From Paralcaligenes sp. KSB-10 (lineage in GTDB: Bacteria > Pseudomonadota > Gammaproteobacteria > Burkholderiales > Burkholderiaceae_B): 64,000 bases of DNA. The translations under genes were made by a program, and so were the position numbers. Below are positions 55,242-63,394 of this stretch, piece after piece; the stretch's first letter is position 1, and each line of letters starts with the position of its first letter. The stretch spans positions 4,030,001 to 4,094,000 of the forward strand of contig NZ_CP089848.1 of the NCBI RefSeq assembly GCF_021266465.1, read 5' to 3'. The notes beneath the pieces are model-generated. The model was not told the DNA's origin, made no database searches, and saw only the letters and a list, made by a program, of their open reading frames with translations.

Positions 55242-55268
55242 GGCTGGCGCGCGGGGCCGGCGCCAGCC
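55242..55268. terminator. hairpin between convergent genes
   Basis: GGCTGGCGC (55242-55250) and GCGCCAGCC (55260-55268) pair over nine bases with a nine-base GC-rich loop. There is no T-tract, so intrinsic termination is uncertain. Its place between the convergent ABC ATPase and the small RHH-like gene suits a transcript end. Confidence 0.4.
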
Positions 55269-55287
55269 CCGGGAGGTTCCGGTGCGA

Positions 55288-55560
55288 TCAGGCCTTCAGG
55301 GCTTTCTCCAGCAGGCCATCCACTATTTCATTGGTGCTGAGCCCTTGCTCCTTGGCGAGCGCCCGGATTTTCTCGGCCATGTCTTGCTTGATCTTCACGG
55401 GAAACGAAATCAGGCCCTGCGCCTGATCGAGTTTGCGCTGTTCGCGGCGATCGACCAGCGCTGCGCCGGAGTCGGTGGCAAAGCGGCCAGGGGTCGCGCT
55501 TTGCTTCATTTTTCCAACAAGCTTGAGTGCCTTGTTTTTTTCCAGATCGGTTTTTTTCAT
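55288..55560 (-). CDS. small conserved protein with ribbon-helix-helix-like C terminus
   Basis: 90 residues, highly charged. The C-terminal 45 residues read a beta strand (LISFPVKIKQDMAEK), a helix (KIRALAKEQGL) and a second helix starting STNEIVDGLLEKALK, the order of an RHH/Arc-type DNA-binding fold. The N-terminal half is Lys/Arg-rich. No partner toxin is next to it. I do not recognise a named family; function unknown. Confidence 0.65.
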   Translation of the reverse strand: MKKTDLEKNKALKLVGKMKQSATPGRFATDSGAALVDRREQRKLDQAQGLISFPVKIKQDMAEKIRALAKEQGLSTNEIVDGLLEKALKA

Positions 55561-55703
55561 GAAATTCTCGTTGGGTCGACTTTGAGCCGGCCGGATTTTT
55601 CTGCATTGCGGCGCAATACGGTATCTATTGCCTCATTGTAGCGGTCTCGTCCCTGCGGATAGGGCCGGACTTGCTGCCGAACTGGATTTTTCCACTGAAT
55701 ATG

Positions 55704-55721
55704 TAGTAACGTACGTTACTA
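55704..55721. promoter_or_regulatory. MarR operator 1 (perfect palindrome)
   Basis: TAGTAACGTACGTTACTA is an 18-bp perfect palindrome ending one base before the MarR start codon. A 16/18 match stands before the exporter gene (56239-56256), so the two sites identify the recognition sequence of the regulator. Occupancy here would block translation start and transcription of marR, giving autorepression. Confidence 0.75.
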
Positions 55722-55722
55722 T

Positions 55723-56223
55723 ATGGACAAAATATCTTCTTTTCAGTCTTTCGAGCAGGCCATGCAGGGCCTGTCGCGGCGCCTTTCTGCGCGCGGCGCA
55801 ATGCGTGAATCGGTGATTTTGCGCTTGTTCCAGCATGTGGCCTTGCGGCTGAACGACTATATGGACGAACCGTTCAAGTCGCATGGCTTGAACACCACCT
55901 TGTGGACCTCGCTGGTGGTGATTTATGCCAGCCCCGACCATCGCCTCAAGCCATCGGAATTAAGCGTTTTCATGAACTCTTCGCGCACCAACAGCACCCG
56001 CGTCGCCCGCGAGCTGGCGGGGCGTGGTTTTGTCGACCGCGTGGACGATGAGACCGACCGGCGCCAGTTGTTCCTGCAACTGACCAAAAAAGGCCTTGCT
56101 TTCGTGGAAGACTTCCTGCCGCCGCGTCGCGCCTATGTCAAGCAGGCGCTGGAAGGCTTCAGTGCGGACGAGGTAGACGAACTGGAACGCCTGCTGCGCA
56201 AGCTGCTGCATAAGCTGGATTAG
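55723..56223 (+). CDS. MarR-family repressor of the downstream exporter
   Basis: 166 residues. A long N-terminal helix precedes LRLNDYMDEPFKSHGLNTTLWTSLVVIYASPDHRLKPSELSVFMNSSRTNSTRVARELAGRGFVDRVDDETDRRQLFLQLTKKG. This contains the recognition helix SRTNSTRVARELAGRG and the D-E-T-D-R-R wing, as in EmrR/MprA. It would release its operators when a drug or phenolic ligand binds. The DHA2 exporter starts 56 bases downstream. Confidence 0.93.
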   Translation: MDKISSFQSFEQAMQGLSRRLSARGAMRESVILRLFQHVALRLNDYMDEPFKSHGLNTTLWTSLVVIYASPDHRLKPSELSVFMNSSRTNSTRVARELAGRGFVDRVDDETDRRQLFLQLTKKGLAFVEDFLPPRRAYVKQALEGFSADEVDELERLLRKLLHKLD

Positions 56224-56238
56224 TTTTTTTTGCCTGAA

Positions 56239-56256
56239 TAGTAACGGACGTTATTA
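56239..56256. promoter_or_regulatory. MarR operator 2
   Basis: TAGTAACGGACGTTATTA matches operator 1 at 16 of 18 positions and lies in the 56-base spacer between marR and the exporter. A second binding point suggests separate control of the exporter in addition to the marR promoter. Confidence 0.68.
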
Positions 56257-56279
56257 CCTCTTATCATGCCGGCAACATT

Positions 56280-57842
56280 GTGATCGACACCCGCGAGCCT
56301 TCCCTCGAACCGAAACGGTTCATGATCACCTTGTCCATCATGCTTGCCACAATCATGCAGACGCTGGACAGCACTATTGCCAATGTGGCGCTGCCTCATA
56401 TGGCGGGCGGGCTGTCCGCATCGCAGGATCAGATCACCTGGGTGCTGACTTCCTATATTGTGGCGGCGGCGATCGCCACTCCTGTCACGGGCTGGCTGTC
56501 CGGCCGTTACGGACGCAAGACGATCTTCCTGATTTCCATCGCCGGCTTCACGGCGAGCTCCTTGCTGTGCGGCATGTCGGGAAACCTGCTGGAGATAGTG
56601 GGCGCTCGCCTGCTGCAAGGTGTGTTCGGCGCGGCGCTGGTGCCCTTGTCGCAGGCCGTGATGCTGGACATAAATCCGCCCGAGCGCCATGCCCGGGCCA
56701 TGGCGGTATGGGGCATGGGTGTCATGCTCGGGCCCGTCCTGGGGCCGACTCTGGGGGGCTGGCTGACGGACAATATGACTTGGCGCTGGGTCTTCCTGAT
56801 CAATTTGCCCGTAGGCATTTTGTCTTTTGCCGGGGTGTATTACTACATTCATGAAACCGGGCCGAAGATCTCGAAGCGCTTCGACTGGTTCGGCTTTTCC
56901 CTGCTGGCGATTGCCATTGGCATGCTGCAGCTGCTGCTGGACCGCGGCGAGCAGGCCGATTGGTTCGGTTCGATAGAAATTCGCGTTGAGGCGGTGTGCG
57001 CTTTTATTGCATTCACCTTCTTCGTGCTGCATACGGCCACGGATGGCAGCGATTCCTTTTTCAATGTGAAGCTGTTGAAGGACCAAAATTTCGTGACCGG
57101 GCTGGCGTTCTATTTCCTGCTGGGGCTGCTGCTCTACGCTACGCGTGCGCTGTTGCCGCCTTTGCTGCAGACTTTGCTGGGCTACCCGGTAATGACCACG
57201 GGGCTGGTCACCGCGCCCAGCGGCCTGGGGACGATGCTGGCGATGATGTGTGCGGGGCGTCTGGTGGGGCGCATGGATAGCCGGCTGATTGTTGCGCTGG
57301 GTTTTGGCCTGACGGCGCTGTCGCTGTGGCAGATGGCGGGGTATACGCCGCAGATCACCGAATGGGATGTGGCCTGGCCGGGGTTCATCCAGGGGATGGG
57401 CATAGGGTTTACGTCGGTACCTCTTACGACCATGACTTTTTCTACGTTGGACAAGCGTTTGCGCCCGGAAGGTACGGCGATCTATAGCCTGTCGCGCAAT
57501 ATAGGCAGCAGCATTGGGATTTCGGTGATGCAGACTATGCTGGTCCGCAATACGGTCATTATGCATAGTTCCCTGGCGGCGTATGTGACGGCCGGTACGT
57601 TGATGTCCCGTCCGGATCCTTTGTCGGGGTTCTTCGATATGAGCACGTCGGTTGGTCGGGCGGGGCTCGATGCGGTGCTGCAGAACCAGGCGTCGTTCAT
57701 TGCGTATCTGGATGATTTCCGGCTGATGTTCTGGGTGACGCTGGCGTCGATACCCTTTTTGCTGTTGATGCGTACGAAAAAGGCAGTCAGCGAGGACTCC
57801 GTGGAGCAGGCGGCTGAGACTGTGGCTGTGGGGGCGGAATAG
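56280..57842 (+). CDS. DHA2-family (EmrB/QacA-type) MFS exporter
   Basis: 520 residues with about 14 membrane segments. LATIMQTLDSTIANVALPHMAGGL is the DHA2 opening signature, GWLSGRYGRKTIF is motif A, and RLLQGVFGAALVPLSQAVML is motif C-like. The size matches EmrB (about 512), but no EmrA-like adaptor gene is present. The start is GTG at 56280; no clear RBS is visible and a later ATG would cut into the first helix. Regulation by the adjacent MarR protein is supported by matching operators. The structured repeat follows its stop. Confidence 0.92.
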   Translation: MIDTREPSLEPKRFMITLSIMLATIMQTLDSTIANVALPHMAGGLSASQDQITWVLTSYIVAAAIATPVTGWLSGRYGRKTIFLISIAGFTASSLLCGMSGNLLEIVGARLLQGVFGAALVPLSQAVMLDINPPERHARAMAVWGMGVMLGPVLGPTLGGWLTDNMTWRWVFLINLPVGILSFAGVYYYIHETGPKISKRFDWFGFSLLAIAIGMLQLLLDRGEQADWFGSIEIRVEAVCAFIAFTFFVLHTATDGSDSFFNVKLLKDQNFVTGLAFYFLLGLLLYATRALLPPLLQTLLGYPVMTTGLVTAPSGLGTMLAMMCAGRLVGRMDSRLIVALGFGLTALSLWQMAGYTPQITEWDVAWPGFIQGMGIGFTSVPLTTMTFSTLDKRLRPEGTAIYSLSRNIGSSIGISVMQTMLVRNTVIMHSSLAAYVTAGTLMSRPDPLSGFFDMSTSVGRAGLDAVLQNQASFIAYLDDFRLMFWVTLASIPFLLLMRTKKAVSEDSVEQAAETVAVGAE

Positions 57843-57904
57843 GCCAAGTCGGAAATCGATAGGCCGTAGCGTAGGGATGGCCATTGCGGCCGCCTGTCGT
57901 CCTC

Positions 57905-58171
57905 GTTCTTAAGGCGCGGGGGTGGCAGCCCAGGCAGGGTGGTGCTCGCATCGTCCGGTCCTGGCGTTGCCAGGACTGCCCGCGGCCCACGCCTGGATCG
58001 GGCGGTCGCGGAACTCGCGGGAGCGAACAGCCCCCGGCTGTTCGCAAACGTCCCGCTCAGACAACCGCTCCCTTTATTCCCGATCCAGGCGTGGGCCGCG
58101 GCGGACTCAAGCTCGCCCACCCTGCCTGGGCCGCCACCCCCGCTTGCGTTGAGGTGTTTTGCGTAATCGCA
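57905..58171. repeat. structured palindromic repeat, copy 2
   Basis: A 267-base element related to 34482-34749 and in the same orientation. Outer stem pairs 57916-57942 with 58117-58143 (27 bp, one mismatch). Hairpin A pairs 57958-57965 with 57969-57976. Stem B pairs 57980-58002 with 58079-58101, 23 bp without mismatch. Hairpin C pairs 58023-58032 with 58036-58045. Relative to copy 1, two pairs in stem B and three pairs in hairpin C are changed on both sides, and a G-T pair in stem B is repaired. It lies between the MFS and MATE genes. Confidence 0.88.
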
Positions 58172-58201
58172 GGCCATCTTTATAAATTTACGCTGTGCCG
58201 A

Positions 58202-58230
58202 TTGAATAAATGATGATTATAATTTATTAT
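58202..58230 (+). promoter_or_regulatory. sigma-70 type promoter before the MATE gene
   Basis: TTGAAT (58202-58207), 17 bases, TATTAT (58225-58230), in a short AT-rich stretch after the repeat. It is 74 bases ahead of the MATE start. An overlapping TATAAT at 58218-58223 gives an alternative -10. Confidence 0.5.
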
Positions 58231-58303
58231 ATTCACGATCCATTCATCATGAACAGGTGGGCATGCGTGCCGCAATGGCCACCGGACAAACTGAGAGCGA
58301 TCC

Positions 58304-59752
58304 ATGCCTGCTGTACCCCCACCCCCCGTCGAGGGGCGCGAGAGTTCTGTACTATCGGCCGATCGCCGGACGCGTTTGCTCCTGGAAGCGCCCATCGCGT
58401 CGACGCTGCTGCGGCTTGCGGTACCCAATATTCTTGTCCTGGCCGCACAGGCTTCGGCGGGATTGATCGAAACCTATTTTATCGGCCGTTTGGGTACGAA
58501 TGCCCTGGCTGGAGTAGCGCTGGTATTTCCCGTTGTGATGTTGATGCAGATGCTGTCGGGCGGGGCCATGGGGGGAGGTATCTCGTCGGCGATCGCCCGT
58601 GCCTTGGGCGCGGGGCGGCGGGGCGATGCGAATTCGCTGGTGCTGCACGCCGTGGCCATCGGCGTGTTGTTCAGTTTGTTTTTTACTGTCACGGGCTTGA
58701 TCGGGGGGCGCTATCTGTACGCCGCGATGGGTGGCGTCGGGGCGTCGCTGGACGCGGCAATGAAGTATTCCAATTGGGTGTTTGCCGGAGCCGCCCTGAT
58801 TTGGCTGTTCAATTCCCTGGCTTCCGTGATACGAGGCACCGGAAACATGGCTTTGCCCGCCACGGTAACCTGCGTCGGCACCGTTATGCTGGTGCCCATG
58901 TCGCCCACCCTGATCTTCGGCCTGGGCCCTATCCCTGCCTTGGGCATAGCCGGGGGTGCTATTGCGCTTCTGCTGTATTACCTTTTCGGCTGCATCGCCC
59001 TGACCGCCTATTTGTGTTCCGGCAAAAGCCTGTTGCGGCCGTCTTTGAAGAATATGGAGTTCCGCGGTGAATTTTTTCGCGATATTTTGCGCGTGGGCCT
59101 CGTGGCGGCGATTTCGACGATTGCCATTAATCTGGCGATAAGTATTGCAACGGCGCTGGTGGGCGAGTTCGGCCCGGCCGCCATTGCGGGGTATGGTACG
59201 GGTGCCCGCCTGGAATACTTGCTGGTTCCGCTCGTGTTCGGCCTGGGCGGGCCCATGGTTGCGATGGTAGGCACATGCATGGGAGCGGGGCGTACGGAGC
59301 GGGCTTTGCGCATTACCTGGATAGGCGCGGCGCTTGCGTTTGCCATGACTGAAACCATAGGCCTGTGCGCCGCCGCGTTTCCGAATGTCTGGCTGTCTTT
59401 ATATAGCCACGATCCGACGATGCTGGCATCGGGTGCGCATTATTTGCGGACCGTCGGGCCGGTTTATGGGTTTTTCGGATTGGGCTTGAGCGTGTACTTT
59501 GCCTCGCAGGGCGCGGGGCGGTTGCTCTGGCCGGTCATAGGCAGCACCACGCGGCTTGCATTGGCGGCTCTTGGGGGGTGGCTGGCCATACGCTGGGGCA
59601 CGGGCTTGGGCGGTGTTTTCCTGGCGCAGGCCCTCGCTTTGGTTGTTTATGGGCTCATCAATGCGACCGCAATCGCCGGCGGCGCATGGTTCGGCCCGGT
59701 AGGCTGGCCGCGCAGTACCTCCAGCCTGGTCCGCAGGCTGGAAGGTCTGTAG
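58304..59752 (+). CDS. MATE-family multidrug/metabolite exporter
   Basis: 482 residues with 12 membrane segments in two related halves. First-half features are LLRLAVPNILVLAAQASAGLIETYFIGRLGTNALAGVALVFPVVMLMQM and the SSAIARALGAGRRGDANSLVLHA loop; the second half has EFGPAAIAGYGTGARLEYLLVPLVFGLGGPMVAMVGTCMGAGRTERA. It uses a sodium or proton gradient to expel cationic compounds. The substrate is not readable. It has its own promoter after the repeat. Confidence 0.9.
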   Translation: MPAVPPPPVEGRESSVLSADRRTRLLLEAPIASTLLRLAVPNILVLAAQASAGLIETYFIGRLGTNALAGVALVFPVVMLMQMLSGGAMGGGISSAIARALGAGRRGDANSLVLHAVAIGVLFSLFFTVTGLIGGRYLYAAMGGVGASLDAAMKYSNWVFAGAALIWLFNSLASVIRGTGNMALPATVTCVGTVMLVPMSPTLIFGLGPIPALGIAGGAIALLLYYLFGCIALTAYLCSGKSLLRPSLKNMEFRGEFFRDILRVGLVAAISTIAINLAISIATALVGEFGPAAIAGYGTGARLEYLLVPLVFGLGGPMVAMVGTCMGAGRTERALRITWIGAALAFAMTETIGLCAAAFPNVWLSLYSHDPTMLASGAHYLRTVGPVYGFFGLGLSVYFASQGAGRLLWPVIGSTTRLALAALGGWLAIRWGTGLGGVFLAQALALVVYGLINATAIAGGAWFGPVGWPRSTSSLVRRLEGL

Positions 59753-59813
59753 GGTGAGCGAGGCGGCCTACGCAGCTTGAATTCAGGCAAACAGATCCGC
59801 CCTTGCCCGGGCC

Positions 59814-60686
59814 TTAATGATGGCGGCTGCCGGCCTGGCTTCTGAATACCAGCATAAGTCCCAGGACAATGGCGCCCATGCCCGCCAGGGATAGCGGCGA
59901 CAGGCGGTTGCCCAGCACCAGGTAATCCATGATGGCGGTCACGATGGGAACCAGATAGAACAGGCTCGTGACATTGACCAGGTTGCCGGCCTGGATCAAG
60001 CGGTAGAACAGGCATTGCGCCACCACCGAAATCAGGATCCCCAGCCAGATCAGGGCGATCAGAAAGCCCGTGCTGAAGTCGACATCAAATGGCCTGAACG
60101 GCACGAATGCAAGGCATAGCAGCAGCGCAACCAGGTATTGCAGCGGCAGCACATCCATGGGGGCCTGCCTGACGCCTTTTTGCAGAATGGATCCCCCCGT
60201 CATGCAGAGCAGCGCGGCCAGGGAAAAAAGCATGCCGCTTGGCGGGAAATGCGCTATCCGAAGACTTTGATAGACCACCAGCACCAGTCCGCCCATCGAC
60301 AATCCGAGCCCCAGCAGGCGTCGAATTGAATAGTGCCGCTCGAGCAGCGCCAGTGTGAGTATGGGTTGCACGCCCAGAACGGTGGCCAGCACTCCAGGCG
60401 TAACGCCGTGTTCGAGAGCCAGCAGATAACAGATTGGATAGCTGCCTATAAGCACCAGGCCGGTCGCCGCCGCTCGTGCGCGAGAGCCCGGGGCGGGCAG
60501 CCAGCGATGCCGGCGCAGCGCAAGCGTCAGCAGCAGGCTGAACGCAAGGCCGAAGCGCAGCACCAGGAAGGCGAAGGGCGAAGCATGTTCGAGCCCCAGT
60601 TCGGAAAAAATGGCACCGCTGCTCCAGAGCAGCACGAAAAGCGCCGTTGAACCGTGAACGGTCCAGGAAGTTTTGTGGAAAATCAT
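59814..60686 (-). CDS. EamA-family (DMT) exporter
   Basis: 290 residues, ten membrane helices in two EamA repeats: VLLWSSGAIFSELGLEHASPFAFLVLRFGLAFSLLL in the first and DVLPLQYLVALLLCLAFVPFRP onward in the second, with the end motif LVLGNRLSPLSLAGMGAIVLGLMLVF. Such proteins export amino acids or small metabolites. It is convergent with the MATE gene. Confidence 0.9.
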   Translation of the reverse strand: MIFHKTSWTVHGSTALFVLLWSSGAIFSELGLEHASPFAFLVLRFGLAFSLLLTLALRRHRWLPAPGSRARAAATGLVLIGSYPICYLLALEHGVTPGVLATVLGVQPILTLALLERHYSIRRLLGLGLSMGGLVLVVYQSLRIAHFPPSGMLFSLAALLCMTGGSILQKGVRQAPMDVLPLQYLVALLLCLAFVPFRPFDVDFSTGFLIALIWLGILISVVAQCLFYRLIQAGNLVNVTSLFYLVPIVTAIMDYLVLGNRLSPLSLAGMGAIVLGLMLVFRSQAGSRHH

Positions 60687-61288
60687 ACGTATTCACCTGT
60701 CAGGGAAACAACAGGCTCCGGCACGCCGTCCTGGCGCGTGAGCGTCAGGCAGCCAGGAATGGCGAGAGGAAGTCGGAGCCGCTAGATGGGCCGCAAATCA
60801 GCCATGAGCGACAGCGGGCGGCGGAGGCGCGCCGGCTGTGGCGATGCGGACTGGAGGGGCGACAGATGAAACGACGGGCGGATTGCCTGCGCACGGGCGA
60901 CCAACCGGCAGATCGGCTGCGGTGGTGCAAGAGTCGGAGTGCGCAAGTGAAGTCATGAAGACTGCCGGGTAAATTGAATGTCCTCGGACGAGGATTCGTA
61001 TTTATAGACCGGGATCGGCGTCGAGTCAATTTTTGCCACAGGATTTTCGCGTCGCATCAAGGGCCCCTCTTGTGGGTATCCTGTCAACGGGCAATAGGCA
61101 TGCTCAGACGGCCGCAAGGGCCGTCCCTACAAAACCCCTTGGTATGTGTCTGCCCAAATTTTTGGAGTGCGCTTATGATCTTGTGGTCAGTACAATCTTT
61201 CCTAATGCTCCGTGCTCAATATGGTCGAGTGCTGTGAGCAAGCTGCCGCCAGCGCAAAAGTAACCACAGAACTAACCAAGGACCTTAT
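60687..61288. other. 602-base intergenic region
   Basis: No convincing gene on either strand; the open frames are Arg/Ser-rich shadows. It holds a perfect dyad TCCTCG-GA-CGAGGA at 60981-60994 with a weak -35/-10 pair around it, which could be an operator. A hairpin GACGGCC/GGCCGTC lies at 61107-61125 without a T-tract. The end holds the SDR leader with AAGGAC before the ATG at 61289. Confidence 0.5.
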
Positions 61289-62083
61289 ATGCATATTGAT
61301 CTTAAGGGCAAGACCGCGATCGTGACAGGCTCTACCGCCGGTATCGGCCTGGCGACAGCCAAAGGGCTGGCGGCGGCGGGCGCCGCAGTCGTTGTCAACG
61401 GCCGCACGCAGCAAGCGGTCGACCGGGCGGTGCAAGCGGTGCGCGTGGCGGTCCCAGGTGCCGCGGCGAGCGGCATTGCCGCAGACCTTGGCGATATTGC
61501 CGGCTGCGCCGCCCTTGTTGCGCAATGCCCCGATTGCGACATTCTGGTCAATAACGTAGGTATTTTCGGCCCGCAGGATTTCTTCGAAATACCCGATAGC
61601 GAATGGACCCTTTTTTTTGAAACCAACGTGATGTCGGGTGTGCGCCTGTCGCGCGCTTACCTGCCGGGCATGGCCGCGCGCGGCTGGGGCCGGGTTGTAT
61701 TTCTGTCTTCGGAGTCGGCACTGAATATTCCCGCCGACATGATCCACTACGGTTTTACCAAAACCGCGCTGCTGAGCGTGTCGCGCGGATTGGCCAAGCG
61801 CATGGCGGGCACGGGCGTCACCGTCAATGCCGTGCTGCCTGGGCCGACTCTTAGCGAAGGTGTGGCCGCCATGCTCGGCGATGAAGTGAAGGCCACCGGC
61901 CGCTCGCTCGAAGATGTTGCCGTCGATTTCGTCAAGACGCTGCGCCCATCGTCGATCCTGCAACGCCCCGCCAGCGTGGAAGAGGTAGCCAACATGATCG
62001 TCTACGCTTGTTCGCCGCAGGCATCGGCCACTACCGGCGCCGCGCTGCGAGTCGATGGCGGCGTGGTCGACACTATTGCCTGA
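61289..62083 (+). CDS. short-chain dehydrogenase/reductase
   Basis: 264 residues, Rossmann-type. The cofactor motif T-G-S-T-A-G-I-G is at residues 13-20, NNVG at 88-91, N113, the catalytic Ser in FLSSES (140-141) and Y154-x-x-x-K158 in HYGFTKTA. The C-terminal end has ACSPQASATTGAALRVDGGVV, standard for classical SDRs. NGR after strand two (N37-G-R) suggests an NADP preference. The substrate is unknown; possibly the oxidoreductase partner of the nearby MR-family enzyme, but the genes are convergent. Confidence 0.92.
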   Translation: MHIDLKGKTAIVTGSTAGIGLATAKGLAAAGAAVVVNGRTQQAVDRAVQAVRVAVPGAAASGIAADLGDIAGCAALVAQCPDCDILVNNVGIFGPQDFFEIPDSEWTLFFETNVMSGVRLSRAYLPGMAARGWGRVVFLSSESALNIPADMIHYGFTKTALLSVSRGLAKRMAGTGVTVNAVLPGPTLSEGVAAMLGDEVKATGRSLEDVAVDFVKTLRPSSILQRPASVEEVANMIVYACSPQASATTGAALRVDGGVVDTIA

Positions 62084-62141
62084 TGAGTGTGGCGTAAAGG
62101 CCGCCCCTGCGTCTGCGCCCGTTGATTTCCAGGACAGTATC

Positions 62142-63308
62142 CTACGGCCGTATGCGAAAGCGTTCGATGCGTGTCAGGTCGATTTCGCCGCAGATGCCCG
62201 GCGCCTCGGGCAGGCTCACCGCTCCGTCTTCAACCTTGAATTCCAGGCCCAGCTCTTCGCGGAAGGGGTTGGGTTTGGAGTCGATCTCCAGCAGCCCCGG
62301 TGCGCCGACGGCGGACAGCACGTGCATTGAAGCCATCTGCCCTATGCCTCCGCCCAGCCAATGAGGGCAATATTTCCGGCCGGCTTCCACAGCCATTTTT
62401 CCCACAGCGTAGCAGCCGCTTACGCCTCCCCATTTGCCGATGTCGGGCTGGAATACGTCCAGATAGCCGGCCTGCAGAGCCATATTGAAGTTCGCGCGGC
62501 CGCGAAGATTCTCTCCGGCCGCCAGCGGTATTTTGGAGTGTTCCGCCAAGGCCTGCCATTCCCGGTTGGGACGGTCGCAAGCCAGAGGTTCTTCCAGCCA
62601 TTCCAGATGATAAGGCGCCAGTTCGCGCACTCGTTTCATCGCTTCGTCCATAGTCCATGCCTGATTGGCATCGACCATCAGCCGTGCTTCGGGTGGGAGC
62701 GATTCGCGCAGGGTCCGCAGATTCGCCAGGTCACTCTGTACATCGAAGCCGATCTTGAGCTTGAACGCCCGGTAGCTTTCTTCCCACTTCTGTAAAGCGA
62801 CCTCGAGCAGGTCGGGCAGTTCGAGCCCGCTGGCATAAACCGGCACGGTGGGGGCGCCATTGAGAAGGCGCCATAGCGGCCGGCCTGCGCGTCGGGCTAC
62901 GAGATCCCAGCAGGCGGTATCGACCGCGGCCACGATCTGGGCAAACGGCCCGCTTTCGCCGCATTGGAGCGCCAGCTTGTGTGTTTTGGCGTCGAGTGTT
63001 TCAAATACTTTGAACGGATGTGGAAAAGGCTGGTCGATCAGCAAGGGCTGCAAGACCGCTCCGATAAGGTTGGCGCGATGTTCCGCACCGTGAGGGGGGA
63101 AATTGCACCATACCTCGCCCCAGCCTTCCTGGCCGGAATGGTCTTCGACCCGGACGATGACTGTCTGCCGGTGCTGCTTTGTACCGAACGAAGAGCGTAT
63201 GGGGCGGTCCGTTGAACAGCGGTAGGCAAAGGCCTCGACCTTTGCGAGGACCAGATCCATCTCTATGCCAGCCAGGCTGGGCAGATCGGTGAATGGGTTT
63301 TCGTGCAT
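62142..63308 (-). CDS. mandelate racemase-type enolase-superfamily enzyme
   Basis: 388 residues. The capping domain covers 1-135 and the barrel the rest. Catalytic groups are K183-x-K185 (FKLKIGF), metal ligands D213 (MVDANQAW), E239 (LEEPL) and E266 (AGENLRG), and the Asp-His dyad D289 (FQPDIGKWGG) with H316 (CPHWLGGG). KxK plus His-Asp dyad place it in the MR subgroup, which abstracts the proton alpha to a carboxylate; sugar-acid dehydratase or racemase activity is likely. An internal Met at residue 17 (63260) may be the true start. A GntR gene precedes it. Confidence 0.9.
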   Translation of the reverse strand: MHENPFTDLPSLAGIEMDLVLAKVEAFAYRCSTDRPIRSSFGTKQHRQTVIVRVEDHSGQEGWGEVWCNFPPHGAEHRANLIGAVLQPLLIDQPFPHPFKVFETLDAKTHKLALQCGESGPFAQIVAAVDTACWDLVARRAGRPLWRLLNGAPTVPVYASGLELPDLLEVALQKWEESYRAFKLKIGFDVQSDLANLRTLRESLPPEARLMVDANQAWTMDEAMKRVRELAPYHLEWLEEPLACDRPNREWQALAEHSKIPLAAGENLRGRANFNMALQAGYLDVFQPDIGKWGGVSGCYAVGKMAVEAGRKYCPHWLGGGIGQMASMHVLSAVGAPGLLEIDSKPNPFREELGLEFKVEDGAVSLPEAPGICGEIDLTRIERFRIRP

Positions 63309-63394
63309 GTCTGTCGGGGTTCTCTTTTGGGTGCGCGGGCTTCAGTTGGGCTTGATGTCCGCGTTGCGAATTACTTTGGAAAATCCGGCTGATT

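Noticed and set aside
57787-58213. Open frames across repeat copy 2
   Set aside because: Same reasoning as copy 1; Arg/Pro/Gly-rich translations without RBS.
60745-61029. 94-codon minus-strand frame in the gap upstream of the SDR gene
   Set aside because: Arg/Ser-rich, no RBS and no recognisable motif.
61103-61125. CAGACGGC sequence resembling the Neisseria DNA uptake core
   Set aside because: Single occurrence, part of a local GACGGCC/GGCCGTC hairpin, and the genome is not neisserial in gene content.
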